DNA of 11,613 nucleotides from Deinococcus marmoris (GCF_001949125.1 NZ_MSTI01000185.1:1-11613); one strand, 5' to 3'; positions 1 through 6,298 are shown, numbered from the stretch's first letter. The notes: a model not told the origin generated them from the letters alone. Program-made: numbers and translations.

Positions 1-687
1 GGCAACCACCTGCATCACGCAGCCGTAAACCCAGCCCTTTTCGAACAGACAGCGCTTCTTTCCGATTTGGACATCCCCGAACCACTGATCGACGCGCAAT
101 TCGTCCACCACGCTGTCAGCCCGGATGCGAATCACGCGGCGGATCTTCCGTTTCCGCAGAAAGGTGAACCACTGCTTTCCCACGAACTCCCGGTCGGCCA
201 CCAGAGCCTTCCAGCGCTGTGCTGGAAGGCTCTCAAGCAACCTCGCCACCAGTCGCTCACGGGTGGCCGAGTCACTGCATCCACCGTGATCCAGCGCCAC
301 CCAGACGAGGGGGAGCGTGAATCCCTCCAACACGACGCCCAGAACGAGTAGGTTGAGCGGAGTGTCACCATGCTCCCAATTTGTGCGGTCCAGGCTGAGG
401 ACCAGCTTCCCAGCAGGGAGAAGCGAGATCAGAAAGGACAGGAAGAAATTCCTGTCCAGTTGCGGATCCTGTATACACCGTCCCAGACGCTTTTTCTTGG
501 CTTCTGGGGAGCCAGTCCCAGGCATGGCCTGGGACCACTGCTGCTGATTGGTGGAGCGCTGCTCAACCAGCGCACATATCGCATCCTGGGCACGTTGCAG
601 AGTATCGCGGCGCAAGAAGGGGAAGCGTTCTTTCAGGAGCTGGACGAACTTGATAGCGTCGATCTGGGCGGCTTCTTCTTGTTTCAC
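1..687 (-). CDS. IS4-family transposase, N-terminal part (runs off left edge)
   Basis: This is a DDE transposase that cuts and pastes its own insertion sequence. Reading the minus strand from a GTG at 687 gives 229 codons that stay open to the window edge. The first catalytic Asp lies in LDRTNW (D100) and the second in VADREFVG (D165), as in IS4-family RNase H-fold transposases. The C-terminal Glu region (the YREK signature) would lie beyond position 1. An in-frame TGA at 715-717 leaves GTG 687 as the only reasonable start I see, although no strong ribosome binding site precedes it. The visible part has no frameshift, so the gene may be intact. It abuts the remnant of a related but clearly different transposase on the same strand, which suggests that this element inserted into the older one. 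The family call is firm; the exact IS is not identified. Confidence 0.85.
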   Translation of the reverse strand, partial: MKQEEAAQIDAIKFVQLLKERFPFLRRDTLQRAQDAICALVEQRSTNQQQWSQAMPGTGSPEAKKKRLGRCIQDPQLDRNFFLSFLISLLPAGKLVLSLDRTNWEHGDTPLNLLVLGVVLEGFTLPLVWVALDHGGCSDSATRERLVARLLESLPAQRWKALVADREFVGKQWFTFLRKRKIRRVIRIRADSVVDELRVDQWFGDVQIGKKRCLFEKGWVYGCVMQVVA

Positions 688-736
688 AGCTTCAGGAAGC
701 CGCCTACTGCCGTTTCAGACTACGATCAAATGCCCA

Positions 737-754
737 AACGGCAAAAATGCCGTT
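737..754. other. Short hairpin in the leader of the left transposase
   Basis: AACGGCA and TGCCGTT form a perfect 7-bp stem with a 4-nt A/T loop, about 50 bp upstream of the transposase start at 687. No T-run follows on either strand, so it is not a classical intrinsic terminator. Some insertion sequences (IS10, IS50) carry hairpins near their ends that limit transposase expression from outside transcripts. A similar role here is only a guess. Confidence 0.35.
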
Positions 755-787
755 CAGAACACTGTCAACATCAAGTTGTCCAGTACT

Positions 788-1424
788 GAAGGCCCACACT
801 TCCATGCCACCCACCCTCGTATCCGCTTTCAGACGGATACATGGCGCAATCCTGAACCGTTTCAACGTCTGGAACCAGTCCTGCCCGATAAATTCACGGT
901 CTGCCAGCAAGGACAGTTTTTTGCCGTCCAGGAGTGGAAGAACGGATTTGATCAACGCAATTCGGGTGGCGGTGTTGCTGTTGCCGCCGTGCGGCAGCAA
1001 CACCCACGCGATAGGGAGTGCAAACGTGCGCCAGGAGACACTTAAGATCAGAATATTGAGATGTTGTTTGCCCCATTTCCAGTTGCGGACAAGCGTCCTC
1101 ATGGGCGTCTGTTCTGCCCAAGAAGGTGCGGTCCAGGATCAGAAGCAGTTGCTTCTGATCCTGGAGAAAAGACAGCACGAAGCGCACGATCAGGAGCTGA
1201 TCCAGCTCGAACTGGACAAAGCGTTTGAGCCTCTTGTAGACGGTGTTTTCACTTCCATCCAGGTGGATAATCGGGAGCAGTTTCCACAAGACGACGGTTC
1301 GAGCTTCAACGAGAGCAAGGATCAGGGCGCTGAGGACGGTCAACCTGCGGGGATCAAAACCGAAGTGCGGGCGCAAGAGGTCAAACAGGCTATCTTGGGG
1401 GCGTCGGCTCTGGGTGTCTTTCAT
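788..1424 (-). pseudogene. Broken IS4-family transposase (frameshifted and truncated)
   Basis: From ATG 1424 the minus strand encodes an IS4-type N-terminus up to LLLILDRT (first catalytic Asp, D98). The expected continuation NWKWGK is present but lies 40 bp further on (from 1084) in another frame. The extra 40 bp at 1085-1124 therefore shift the frame. The second frame then carries family blocks such as [15 protein letters not shown] and [11 protein letters not shown] (second Asp) and KADTRVGG, and loses homology near 788. Beyond that point comes what is probably the terminus and leader of the neighbouring transposase. The C-terminal catalytic Glu part is absent. The protein resembles the left copy (shared DRTNW and ADREF blocks) but the sequence is distinct, so this is not a simple duplication. 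It is almost certainly non-functional. The left boundary is approximate because the IS ends are not defined. Confidence 0.8.
1132..1165. repeat. 34-bp perfect palindrome inside the broken transposase
   Basis: Two exactly complementary 16-bp arms (1132-1147 and 1150-1165) are separated by 2 bp (GT). The palindrome covers the codons for [10 protein letters not shown], just before the first catalytic Asp, and ends 7 bp from the 40-bp frame-shifting insertion at 1085-1124. A perfect palindrome of this size in coding sequence is unusual. It may mark a template-switch mutation or a hairpin-prone hot spot. Confidence 0.85.
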
Positions 1425-1610
1425 TGCAGGAAACACCGTACTGGAGCCGACTTTTCCTGTCTACTCCCGACTTTTGTACCCTAGAGAAGCGTGGCCCGCA
1501 GCATTCAGGATGGACGGCGGGCCGGATTCGCTCGGCACTGGGCATGCAGGGAGGCAGGCTGGTGCATGTGCTGGCGGCAGCGGTGGGCCACAGCCAGGGT
1601 CCGGGGTCTG

Positions 1611-1616
1611 TAGACT
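1611..1616 (+). promoter_or_regulatory. Leaderless-type -10 box (TAGACT)
   Basis: TAGACT lies 6 nt before ATG 1623 (TAGACT-gcggcc-ATG). Transcription from such a box would begin at or next to the start codon, and no Shine-Dalgarno sequence is present. The same arrangement precedes four other genes here. I see no clear -35 at the usual distance. Confidence 0.6.
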
Positions 1617-1622
1617 GCGGCC

Positions 1623-2078
1623 ATGACCACTACCGCGTCCCTGCAAATTGCCGACCCGCTGGGCGTTCCCGGAGCGCCGCAGGAAACGCTGACCGCCATG
1701 ATGGCGCACCTGGAACGGTTCCATTCCGGGGGCGCGGTGGGCCAGCTCATCCTGGTCACGGACCGGCAGGGAGACCGGGACCGCGCGGGCTACGCGGTGG
1801 TCCTCATCGCGGGGCCAGTGGTGACGGTGGCGGCCCAGGCTTTCGGGCCGCGCTACGGGCAGCCCGGCATGCAGGCGCTGGAGCAACTGGTGCGCTGGGC
1901 GCAGGACCACGAATGGCTGGTGCGCGAGACCGTGCTGAACGGCTCGGACTTCACGCGGGTCATCGACGAACCGGACACCGCCGAGATCAGAAAACTGGTG
2001 GCGGCCAGCAACCCCAGCGATCCGGGCATCTATCTGGTCTGGCCCGCTGCCTGGAAAGAGGAACGCTGGCAGGACTGA
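1623..2078 (+). CDS. Hypothetical protein, 151 aa
   Basis: I do not recognise a named family. The product is a soluble-looking acidic protein without a signal peptide or membrane segment. Its middle alternates short hydrophobic strands (GQLILVT, GYAVVLIAG, VVTVAAQAF) with a helix (GMQALEQLVRWAQDH). It ends in an acidic/aromatic tail (IYLVWPAAWKEERWQD), suggesting a small alpha/beta domain. Codon usage is GC-rich at third positions and the frame is uninterrupted, which supports a real gene. ATG 1623 is preferred because a TAGACT box sits 6 nt upstream, consistent with leaderless expression. A strong hairpin 19 bp after the stop suggests a single-gene transcript. It is the first intact gene after the insertion-sequence block at the left. 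Confidence 0.75.
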   Translation: MTTTASLQIADPLGVPGAPQETLTAMMAHLERFHSGGAVGQLILVTDRQGDRDRAGYAVVLIAGPVVTVAAQAFGPRYGQPGMQALEQLVRWAQDHEWLVRETVLNGSDFTRVIDEPDTAEIRKLVAASNPSDPGIYLVWPAAWKEERWQD

Positions 2079-2096
2079 TCTTTCAGGCTGGATTTT

Positions 2097-2152
2097 CAGA
2101 GCAGACACGCGCAGAAAGCAAATGAGCTTCTGCGCGTGTCTGCTCTGTTATT
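2097..2152 (+). terminator. 20-bp perfect hairpin, intrinsic terminator
   Basis: Arms at 2097-2116 and 2128-2147 are perfectly complementary over 20 bp. The 11-nt loop can form two further G-C pairs. TTATT follows the right arm. It begins 19 bp after the stop of the 1623-2078 gene, so it probably ends that transcript. The stem is much longer than most intrinsic terminators need and the T-tract is short. Confidence 0.7.
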
Positions 2153-2311
2153 CCTGCCGACGCCGCCTCCGCAGGCCACAGCCAGCCAACACATACCCAG
2201 CCAGCGCCGGGACGTGGGCGGGGAGCGCACTGTCGCCTGCCTAACGCCGTGAAATTTTCCACCTGTGACGATGGCCCCGGGGCCAGGAAACCGCGCCTGG
2301 ACGGCGGCAAT

Positions 2312-2336
2312 GGGGGGGGATGGGGGCACCCGTGGG
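2312..2336 (+). other. Potential G-quadruplex
   Basis: Eight consecutive G (2312-2319), then AT, five G (2322-2326), seven bases and GGG (2334-2336). The G8 run can supply two G3 blocks, so the tract fits the G3+N1-7 pattern with four runs. It lies in non-coding DNA. Whether it folds or matters is unknown. Confidence 0.4.
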
Positions 2337-2413
2337 CCTGTGCGGCCCAGCCTCTAGACCTTAAAAAGAGCGTGTGGATGGGCTTTTTCAGGCCAGCGGC
2401 AGATGCCTGAATG

Positions 2414-2427
2414 ACTGACAGGTCAGT
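2414..2427. promoter_or_regulatory. Inverted repeat resembling a TetR-type operator
   Basis: ACTGACAGGTCAGT is a perfect 6-bp inverted repeat with a 2-bp centre, the size and form of sites bound by dimeric helix-turn-helix repressors, including several TetR-family ones. No regulator gene is encoded in the window, so the binding partner is unknown. It lies about 310 bp upstream of the GGDEF-EAL gene. Confidence 0.3.
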
Positions 2428-2705
2428 TTTCGCCGTATCTCACGCACTTTCTTGAATGATTGGGGTAAGAGTTCGGGTGACAGGATAACCCTCAGGTGAT
2501 CATCACCGGCCCTGTCCTCCCTTCGCTGCCCCATTTTTTCCATGCTCTTTCCTGCCGGGCGGCTGCGTTCTTCCTGAACTTCCGTGTTCGTCCCGCTCTG
2601 TTTTTTTCAACCTCTGTCCGCCGCCCGCCGTGGCCCGTTTTCACCGCTTCCTTCCTGTCCTTTTTCCCGCTGCTGCGTTTTCCCACCAGGACCGAACATT
2701 CAAAA

Positions 2706-2723
2706 GCGTCTAGAGACGCGAGG
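2706..2723 (+). promoter_or_regulatory. Palindrome abutting the ribosome binding site of the GGDEF-EAL gene
   Basis: GCGTCTAGAGACGC (2706-2719) is a perfect 6-bp inverted repeat with a 2-bp centre. GAGG (2720-2723) follows directly, 10 nt before GTG 2734. GAGG decides the GTG as the start. The palindrome could be an operator, or could stall or shape the mRNA beside the ribosome binding site. Confidence 0.4.
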
Positions 2724-2733
2724 TAACTTCAGC

Positions 2734-5589
2734 GTGACTCCTTCCCTGTCCAAATCCAAGCGTGCGGCCCCGGACCCCGTGACCGGGAAACGCACCAGCC
2801 GCCCAGCCCCCATTCAGATCAGCGCCCCAGTCCAGGCCCCGGTCCATGTGCCCAGCACGGACCATTCCAGCTCGGCGCTGCACACGGCCCTGCGCGATCT
2901 GCTGCGCGTCCACGCGCCGGAAGCGGCGTTGCTGGCGCGGGTGGGCGGCACGGTGCTGCACCTCCAGAACGACGTCATGGAGCTGTGCGGCCCGGAACTG
3001 GAGCCACCAGAAGCGTGGCTGGAAAGCGGCGAGATGACCTGGCTGTCGCGTGACGGCGAACTGCTGGGACTGCTGTGGAGCGACGGTGGGCCGGAAGGCA
3101 AGCCCGTGTCGGCCACGGCCACCGAGGTGCTGACCATGCTGCTGGCAGCCTCGCGCCCGGACGGGGCGGGGCGGGAAGCCGAGGTGCTGGTCACGCAGCT
3201 TCCGGTGGCCACCGCCTGGCTGACCCCCGAACTGGTGTTCCGGCGGGTCAGCCGCCCCTTTCTGGAGCTGCTGGACATCAGCGACGCCGGGGTGCTAGGC
3301 CGCACGGTGGCTGAGGTGCTGCCCGGCCATCCGGCGCTGGTGCAAGCGCTTCAGGGCGCGGTGGCAGGCCGTTCGGTGCGCCTGCCCGACGCGCTGCTTT
3401 CTGCCAGAGGGGCAGACACCGCCCCGCGCTGGGTGCGCGGCGAGGCCCGGCCCTACCTGGGCGGCTGGGGCGCGGGCGTGATGCTGACCTTGCAGGACGT
3501 GAGCGGCGAATACGAGCGGGCGGCGCGGGTCTCAGCACTGCTGGACACCCGCACGCCCGCCGCGCTGCTCACAGAGGACGGAACTGTTCTGCATGCCAGC
3601 CCCGGCCTGAGCGAACTGGCCCCGCAGGTTCCCGGTCAGCCGGTTCCGGTACTGATCGGCGCGCCCCTGTGGGACTGGCCCGGCTTCGACAGCACATCCG
3701 TGGCGGCGGCGCGTGATCTGGTGCGGCTGGCGGCGGCGGGGGGCGAGGCACAGGCGGACCTGACCCTGGCCGGGGGCGAGACGCTGACCCTGAGTGTGCG
3801 CCGTTCTGCGGCCAGCGGGCTGCTGGTGGCCGAGAGCGTGGGCGCACCTGTGGGCGGCGCGGCCCCGCTGGGACTGATCACGCAGATGCTGGCGCTGTCC
3901 GAGGACGCCACCGTGCTGGTGGACGCCGCTGGCCGGGCGCAACTGATCAACGAGCGCGCCGCATTGCTGCTGGGCGTGGAAGCCTCCCGGCTGGTAGGCC
4001 TGGGATTAACGCGGGTGCTGGGCGAACTGGGGGTCAAGGTCTTTTCGCCGGACGGCCAACCGCTGGCCCTGCCTGACTGGCGTAGCCTGCCATCCCCGGC
4101 CTGCCGCGAGGTGCTGCTGGCGCTGCCCGGCCACTCGCTGCGCCACATGGAACTGCGCGTGACCCCGGTGGGACCGGAAACGGGACGCCGCGAGACGAGC
4201 AACCGGGGCAATGCCCAGTCGGGCGGCCTGCTGCTCACCCTGCGCGACGTGACCGTGCTGCGCCGCGCCGAGGCCAAGATGCACCACGACGCCCGCCACG
4301 ACGCCCTGACCGGCCTGCACAACCGCGTGGGCCTGCGCGAGGACCTGGCAGCCCTGGAGAAGACTGAGTCGGAAACGGCTGGGCTGGAGACGGTTGGGCT
4401 GGAAACGGCTAAAACCCCAGCGGGCGCACTGGTCTGCCTGAACATCGACGGTTTCGGTGCCCTGAACACCGCGCTGGGCCGGGTGACCTGTGACCGCCTA
4501 TTGATCGGTCTGGCCGCCCGCCTGAGCGACGTGGCCGGTGGGAAGGGCGGCAGCGCGGCCCGGCTGGAAGGCGGCACCTTTGCCGTGCTGCTGCCGGGCC
4601 TGGACATCCACGACGCGCTGGAGGCCGTGCAGCGCGCCCTGAGCGTTCCGCTGCGCTGCGGCCCGCGCGAGACGCCCCTGACCTTTGCGCTGGGGGTGGC
4701 TGCACTGGGCGGGACCATAGAAGACAGCATCTCGAACGCCGAGATCGCCGTGCGCCACGCCCGGCAGCAGGGCCGGGGCGGACTGGGCTTCTACACCCCT
4801 GCCCTGCGCGCCGGGGTCCGCAGCGCCTACGCGCTGGAAGAGGACCTGCGCGGCGCACTCACCGCCCGTGAATTCACGCTGCTGTATCAGCCGGTGCTGG
4901 GCCTGAAGTCTGGCAAGCCGCTGGGCGCGGAATCGCTGCTGCGCTGGCAGCACCCCGAACTGGGCCTGCTGCTGCCCCACAGCTTTCTGGAGGTGGCGGG
5001 CCGCAGCGAACTGATCACGCACATCGGTGAGTGGGTGGTCGAGGAAGCCGTGGCCAGCCGGGACCGCGTGCGCGCCGCGTGCGGTGAGGCGCACCCCGAA
5101 TGGCAGGTCTCGGTAAACCTGAGCCTGGAAGAACTGCGCCGCAGCGAGGGCCTGAGCCGCCTGCTGCCGCTGCTGAGCGCCCAGGGTGCGCCGGATATCG
5201 AGGTCACGGCGGGCAGTCTGCTGGACCACAGCGAGGAAACGCTGGGCATGCTGGAGCAACTGCGCAGCCACGGCGCACGCCTGAGCGTCGATGATTTCGG
5301 CGACGGCGCGGGCAGCAACCTCAGCGCCCTGACCCGTTTTCCGCTGGACGCCATCAAGCTGCACCCCACCCTGACTGCCCGCCTGCCCGGCGACCCCAGG
5401 GTGGTCACGCTGGTGGCCTCGACCATCGATCTGGCGCACCGCCTGGGCCTGAAGGTGGTGGCCGTGGGCGTGGAAAGAAGCGAGCAACTGGACATCCTGC
5501 GCGAACTGGGCTGCGACGCCGCGCAGGGCTACGGGGTCTGCCCGCCGCTGCCCGAAACGGAATTGCTGGCCTGGCTCGCTGAGCGCTGA
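2734..5589 (+). CDS. PAS-PAS-PAS-GGDEF-EAL protein with degenerate catalytic motifs
   Basis: A 951-aa cytosolic signalling protein of the cyclic-di-GMP family. A basic, Pro-rich N-terminus (about 1-45) is followed by three PAS-like sensor modules (about 150-265, 267-380, 380-510). Then come GGDEF (about 520-690) and EAL (about 695-945) domains. No membrane segment is visible. The GGDEF signature is EGGTF (612-616) and no RxxD inhibitory site lies before it, so cyclase activity is unlikely. In the EAL domain the motif is ESL (733-735). N795, E823, the DD pair 853-854, K875 and Q931 are kept. The expected Glu at 826 is Ala, the Asp of the KID motif is His877, and the Glu of AEGVE is Val911. Phosphodiesterase activity is therefore doubtful. 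By analogy with FimX and LapD, a c-di-GMP-binding effector or scaffold is the best guess. GTG 2734 has GAGG 10 nt upstream. A start further upstream would add low-complexity sequence translated from the pyrimidine-rich leader. Confidence 0.9.
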   Translation: MTPSLSKSKRAAPDPVTGKRTSRPAPIQISAPVQAPVHVPSTDHSSSALHTALRDLLRVHAPEAALLARVGGTVLHLQNDVMELCGPELEPPEAWLESGEMTWLSRDGELLGLLWSDGGPEGKPVSATATEVLTMLLAASRPDGAGREAEVLVTQLPVATAWLTPELVFRRVSRPFLELLDISDAGVLGRTVAEVLPGHPALVQALQGAVAGRSVRLPDALLSARGADTAPRWVRGEARPYLGGWGAGVMLTLQDVSGEYERAARVSALLDTRTPAALLTEDGTVLHASPGLSELAPQVPGQPVPVLIGAPLWDWPGFDSTSVAAARDLVRLAAAGGEAQADLTLAGGETLTLSVRRSAASGLLVAESVGAPVGGAAPLGLITQMLALSEDATVLVDAAGRAQLINERAALLLGVEASRLVGLGLTRVLGELGVKVFSPDGQPLALPDWRSLPSPACREVLLALPGHSLRHMELRVTPVGPETGRRETSNRGNAQSGGLLLTLRDVTVLRRAEAKMHHDARHDALTGLHNRVGLREDLAALEKTESETAGLETVGLETAKTPAGALVCLNIDGFGALNTALGRVTCDRLLIGLAARLSDVAGGKGGSAARLEGGTFAVLLPGLDIHDALEAVQRALSVPLRCGPRETPLTFALGVAALGGTIEDSISNAEIAVRHARQQGRGGLGFYTPALRAGVRSAYALEEDLRGALTAREFTLLYQPVLGLKSGKPLGAESLLRWQHPELGLLLPHSFLEVAGRSELITHIGEWVVEEAVASRDRVRAACGEAHPEWQVSVNLSLEELRRSEGLSRLLPLLSAQGAPDIEVTAGSLLDHSEETLGMLEQLRSHGARLSVDDFGDGAGSNLSALTRFPLDAIKLHPTLTARLPGDPRVVTLVASTIDLAHRLGLKVVAVGVERSEQLDILRELGCDAAQGYGVCPPLPETELLAWLAER
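4366..4410 (+). repeat. Three tandem 15-bp units inside the GGDEF domain
   Basis: Three consecutive 15-bp units (4366-4380, 4381-4395, 4396-4410) encode ESETA, GLETV and GLETA. The last two differ at two bases. They lengthen the segment between the first helix (after HDALTGLHNR) and the strand that carries NIDGF. The repeat is in frame, so copy number could change without breaking the protein. Confidence 0.8.
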
Positions 5590-5614
5590 GATATAAGGAG
5601 TTGGGATACAGGGC

Positions 5615-5655
5615 GCTGGGAACAGCCTCTTGCTCCCAGCTTCACCAAACTTTTT
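5615..5655 (+). terminator. Weak candidate terminator after the GGDEF-EAL gene
   Basis: GCTGGGA (5615-5621) pairs with TCCCAGC (5634-5640) across a 12-nt loop. A run of five T follows only 10 nt later. The stem is sound but the T-run is badly placed, so termination would be inefficient or Rho-aided. Confidence 0.25.
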
Positions 5656-5681
5656 GATGGTAAGGCCACACACCCTCTAAA
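5654..5681 (+). promoter_or_regulatory. Weak candidate promoter for the NTF2-like gene
   Basis: TTGATG (5654-5659) and TCTAAA (5676-5681) are 16 bp apart, an acceptable vegetative -35/-10 pair. A transcript would start near 5689, leaving a leader of about 18 nt before ATG 5707. Confidence 0.3.
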
Positions 5682-5706
5682 GGCGGGCCGGGTGGTCTGG
5701 TGAGGC

Positions 5707-6081
5707 ATGACCACCACTGAAGAGTTCATGAGCGCGCTGCAACACGCCGAATCCAGCAAGGACCCCTCCGGGCTGGTGGCCCTGCACGCCGGAGACGTGA
5801 CCCTGAGCAACCTGACCACCCGGACCTGGAAAGGCACCGACGGGGCGCAGGCGTTCTGGGAATCGTACCTGAGCGACTTCGAGACGATTCACAGCGAATT
5901 CACGCACCACCACGAGAGTGGCGGCCAGGGCGTGATGGAATGGAACGCCACGGGCAAACTGAAGAACGGGGACGACATTAATTACCGGGGCGTCAGCATC
6001 ATCGAGATCGAAGGCGGCAAGGTGGGCGCGTTCCGCACCTATTACGACAGCGCAGCGTTCGTCAAGCCTGTCGCAGAATAA
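5707..6081 (+). CDS. SnoaL/NTF2-like small protein, 124 aa
   Basis: The length and pattern fit the NTF2-like/SnoaL superfamily of cone-shaped alpha+beta proteins with a hydrophobic pocket. An N-terminal helix (MTTTEEFMSALQHAESSKD) is followed by a short strand pair (ALHAGDVTLSNLTTRTWKG) and a second helix (DGAQAFWESYLSDF). Then come four strands, including GVMEWNATGKLKNGDDINYR, VSIIEIEGGKVGAFRTYYD and a C-terminal AAFVKPVAE. The motif 'GxRxxFD/YYD' near the end is typical of SnoaL-like proteins. Members range from isomerases and hydrolases to non-catalytic binding proteins, so the substrate cannot be predicted. GAGG lies only 1 nt before ATG 5707, so initiation may be weak; ATG 5728 is an alternative start. 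The gene is followed at its stop codon by repeat copy A and then a terminator. Confidence 0.75.
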   Translation: MTTTEEFMSALQHAESSKDPSGLVALHAGDVTLSNLTTRTWKGTDGAQAFWESYLSDFETIHSEFTHHHESGGQGVMEWNATGKLKNGDDINYRGVSIIEIEGGKVGAFRTYYDSAAFVKPVAE

Positions 6082-6206
6082 TTCCGTCTATTTCGTGCGG
6101 CAATCGGGACCGCGCCGATTCCCACACTCCACGCCCGGAACCCGTTTTTCTCACACTCGCTTCGCTCGGATTTTCAGGTGTTTCCAACACCTTCCAATCG
6201 GAGTCC
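6081..6206 (+). repeat. Intergenic repeat, copy A (126 bp)
   Basis: The first of two same-orientation copies (the other is 7033-7158) of exactly equal length. Both begin ATTCCGTCT and end CAATCGGAGTCC, and both share an identical 27-bp core (6125-6151). The ends are imperfect inverted repeats: ATTCCG pairs with CGGAGT. Inside are hairpin 1 (AATCGG 6102-6107 with CCGATT 6115-6120) and hairpin 2 (AGGTGTT 6176-6182 with AACACCT 6186-6192). Copy A starts at the last base of the upstream stop codon. It looks like a small non-coding repeat of the kind known from Deinococcus, although I could not check its family. Confidence 0.85.
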
Positions 6207-6230
6207 ATCCAACCTCCGCCCGTCCTCAAG

Positions 6231-6254
6231 GCCCTCCAGTTGTGAGGGCTTTTT
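6231..6254 (+). terminator. Intrinsic terminator upstream of rlmB
   Basis: GCCCTC (6231-6236) and GAGGGC (6244-6249) form a 6-bp stem with a 7-nt loop, followed at once by TTTTT (6250-6254). It ends transcription coming from the NTF2-like gene through repeat A, isolating rlmB. Confidence 0.7.
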
Positions 6255-6285
6255 CTTGTTTTGCCAGTGCGGCGCCCCCTTGCCC

Positions 6286-6291
6286 TAGACT
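6286..6291 (+). promoter_or_regulatory. Leaderless-type -10 box of rlmB (TAGACT)
   Basis: TAGACT stands 7 nt before ATG 6299 (TAGACT-gcccggc-ATG). No Shine-Dalgarno sequence is present. TTGCCA at 6261-6266 could be a distant -35 (19-bp spacing). The box supports ATG 6299 over any earlier start. Confidence 0.6.
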
Positions 6292-6298
6292 GCCCGGC

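Larger units (their letters stand above)
2153..2733. other. Gene-free region and leader of the GGDEF-EAL gene
   Basis: About 580 bp without a convincing gene. The region holds a G-rich tract (2312-2336), an inverted repeat (2414-2427) and a strongly pyrimidine-biased stretch (2511-2688). It ends in a palindrome plus ribosome binding site directly before GTG 2734. The open frame that crosses 2584-2733 is explained by the scarcity of A, hence of stop codons, and is not good evidence of coding. A weak promoter possibility is TTGGGG (2460-2465) with GATAAC (2484-2489) at 18-bp spacing. I would not rely on it. Confidence 0.6.

Noticed and set aside
747..1484. A 245-codon plus-strand frame across the broken transposase
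   Set aside because: It is antisense to sequence with clear IS4 transposase motifs and has no features of its own.
2350..2400. AAAAAG...CTTTTT hairpin as a terminator
   Set aside because: The stem is A-T only over 6 bp with mismatches toward the loop, and no coding gene ends nearby.
2584..2733. Upstream extension of the GGDEF-EAL gene
   Set aside because: The added residues are translated from a pyrimidine-rich tract almost without A, so absence of stop codons is expected. GAGG 10 nt before GTG 2734 gives the better start.
3636..5673. Long open frames antisense to the GGDEF-EAL gene (3636-4730 and 4498-5673)
   Set aside because: They are products of GC-rich codon structure on the other strand, rich in Arg, Ser and Gln, without domain motifs.
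6095..6298. N-terminal extension of rlmB
   Set aside because: It would cross repeat copy A and a terminator hairpin. RlmB proteins begin close to GRNPVLEAL, which matches ATG 6299.
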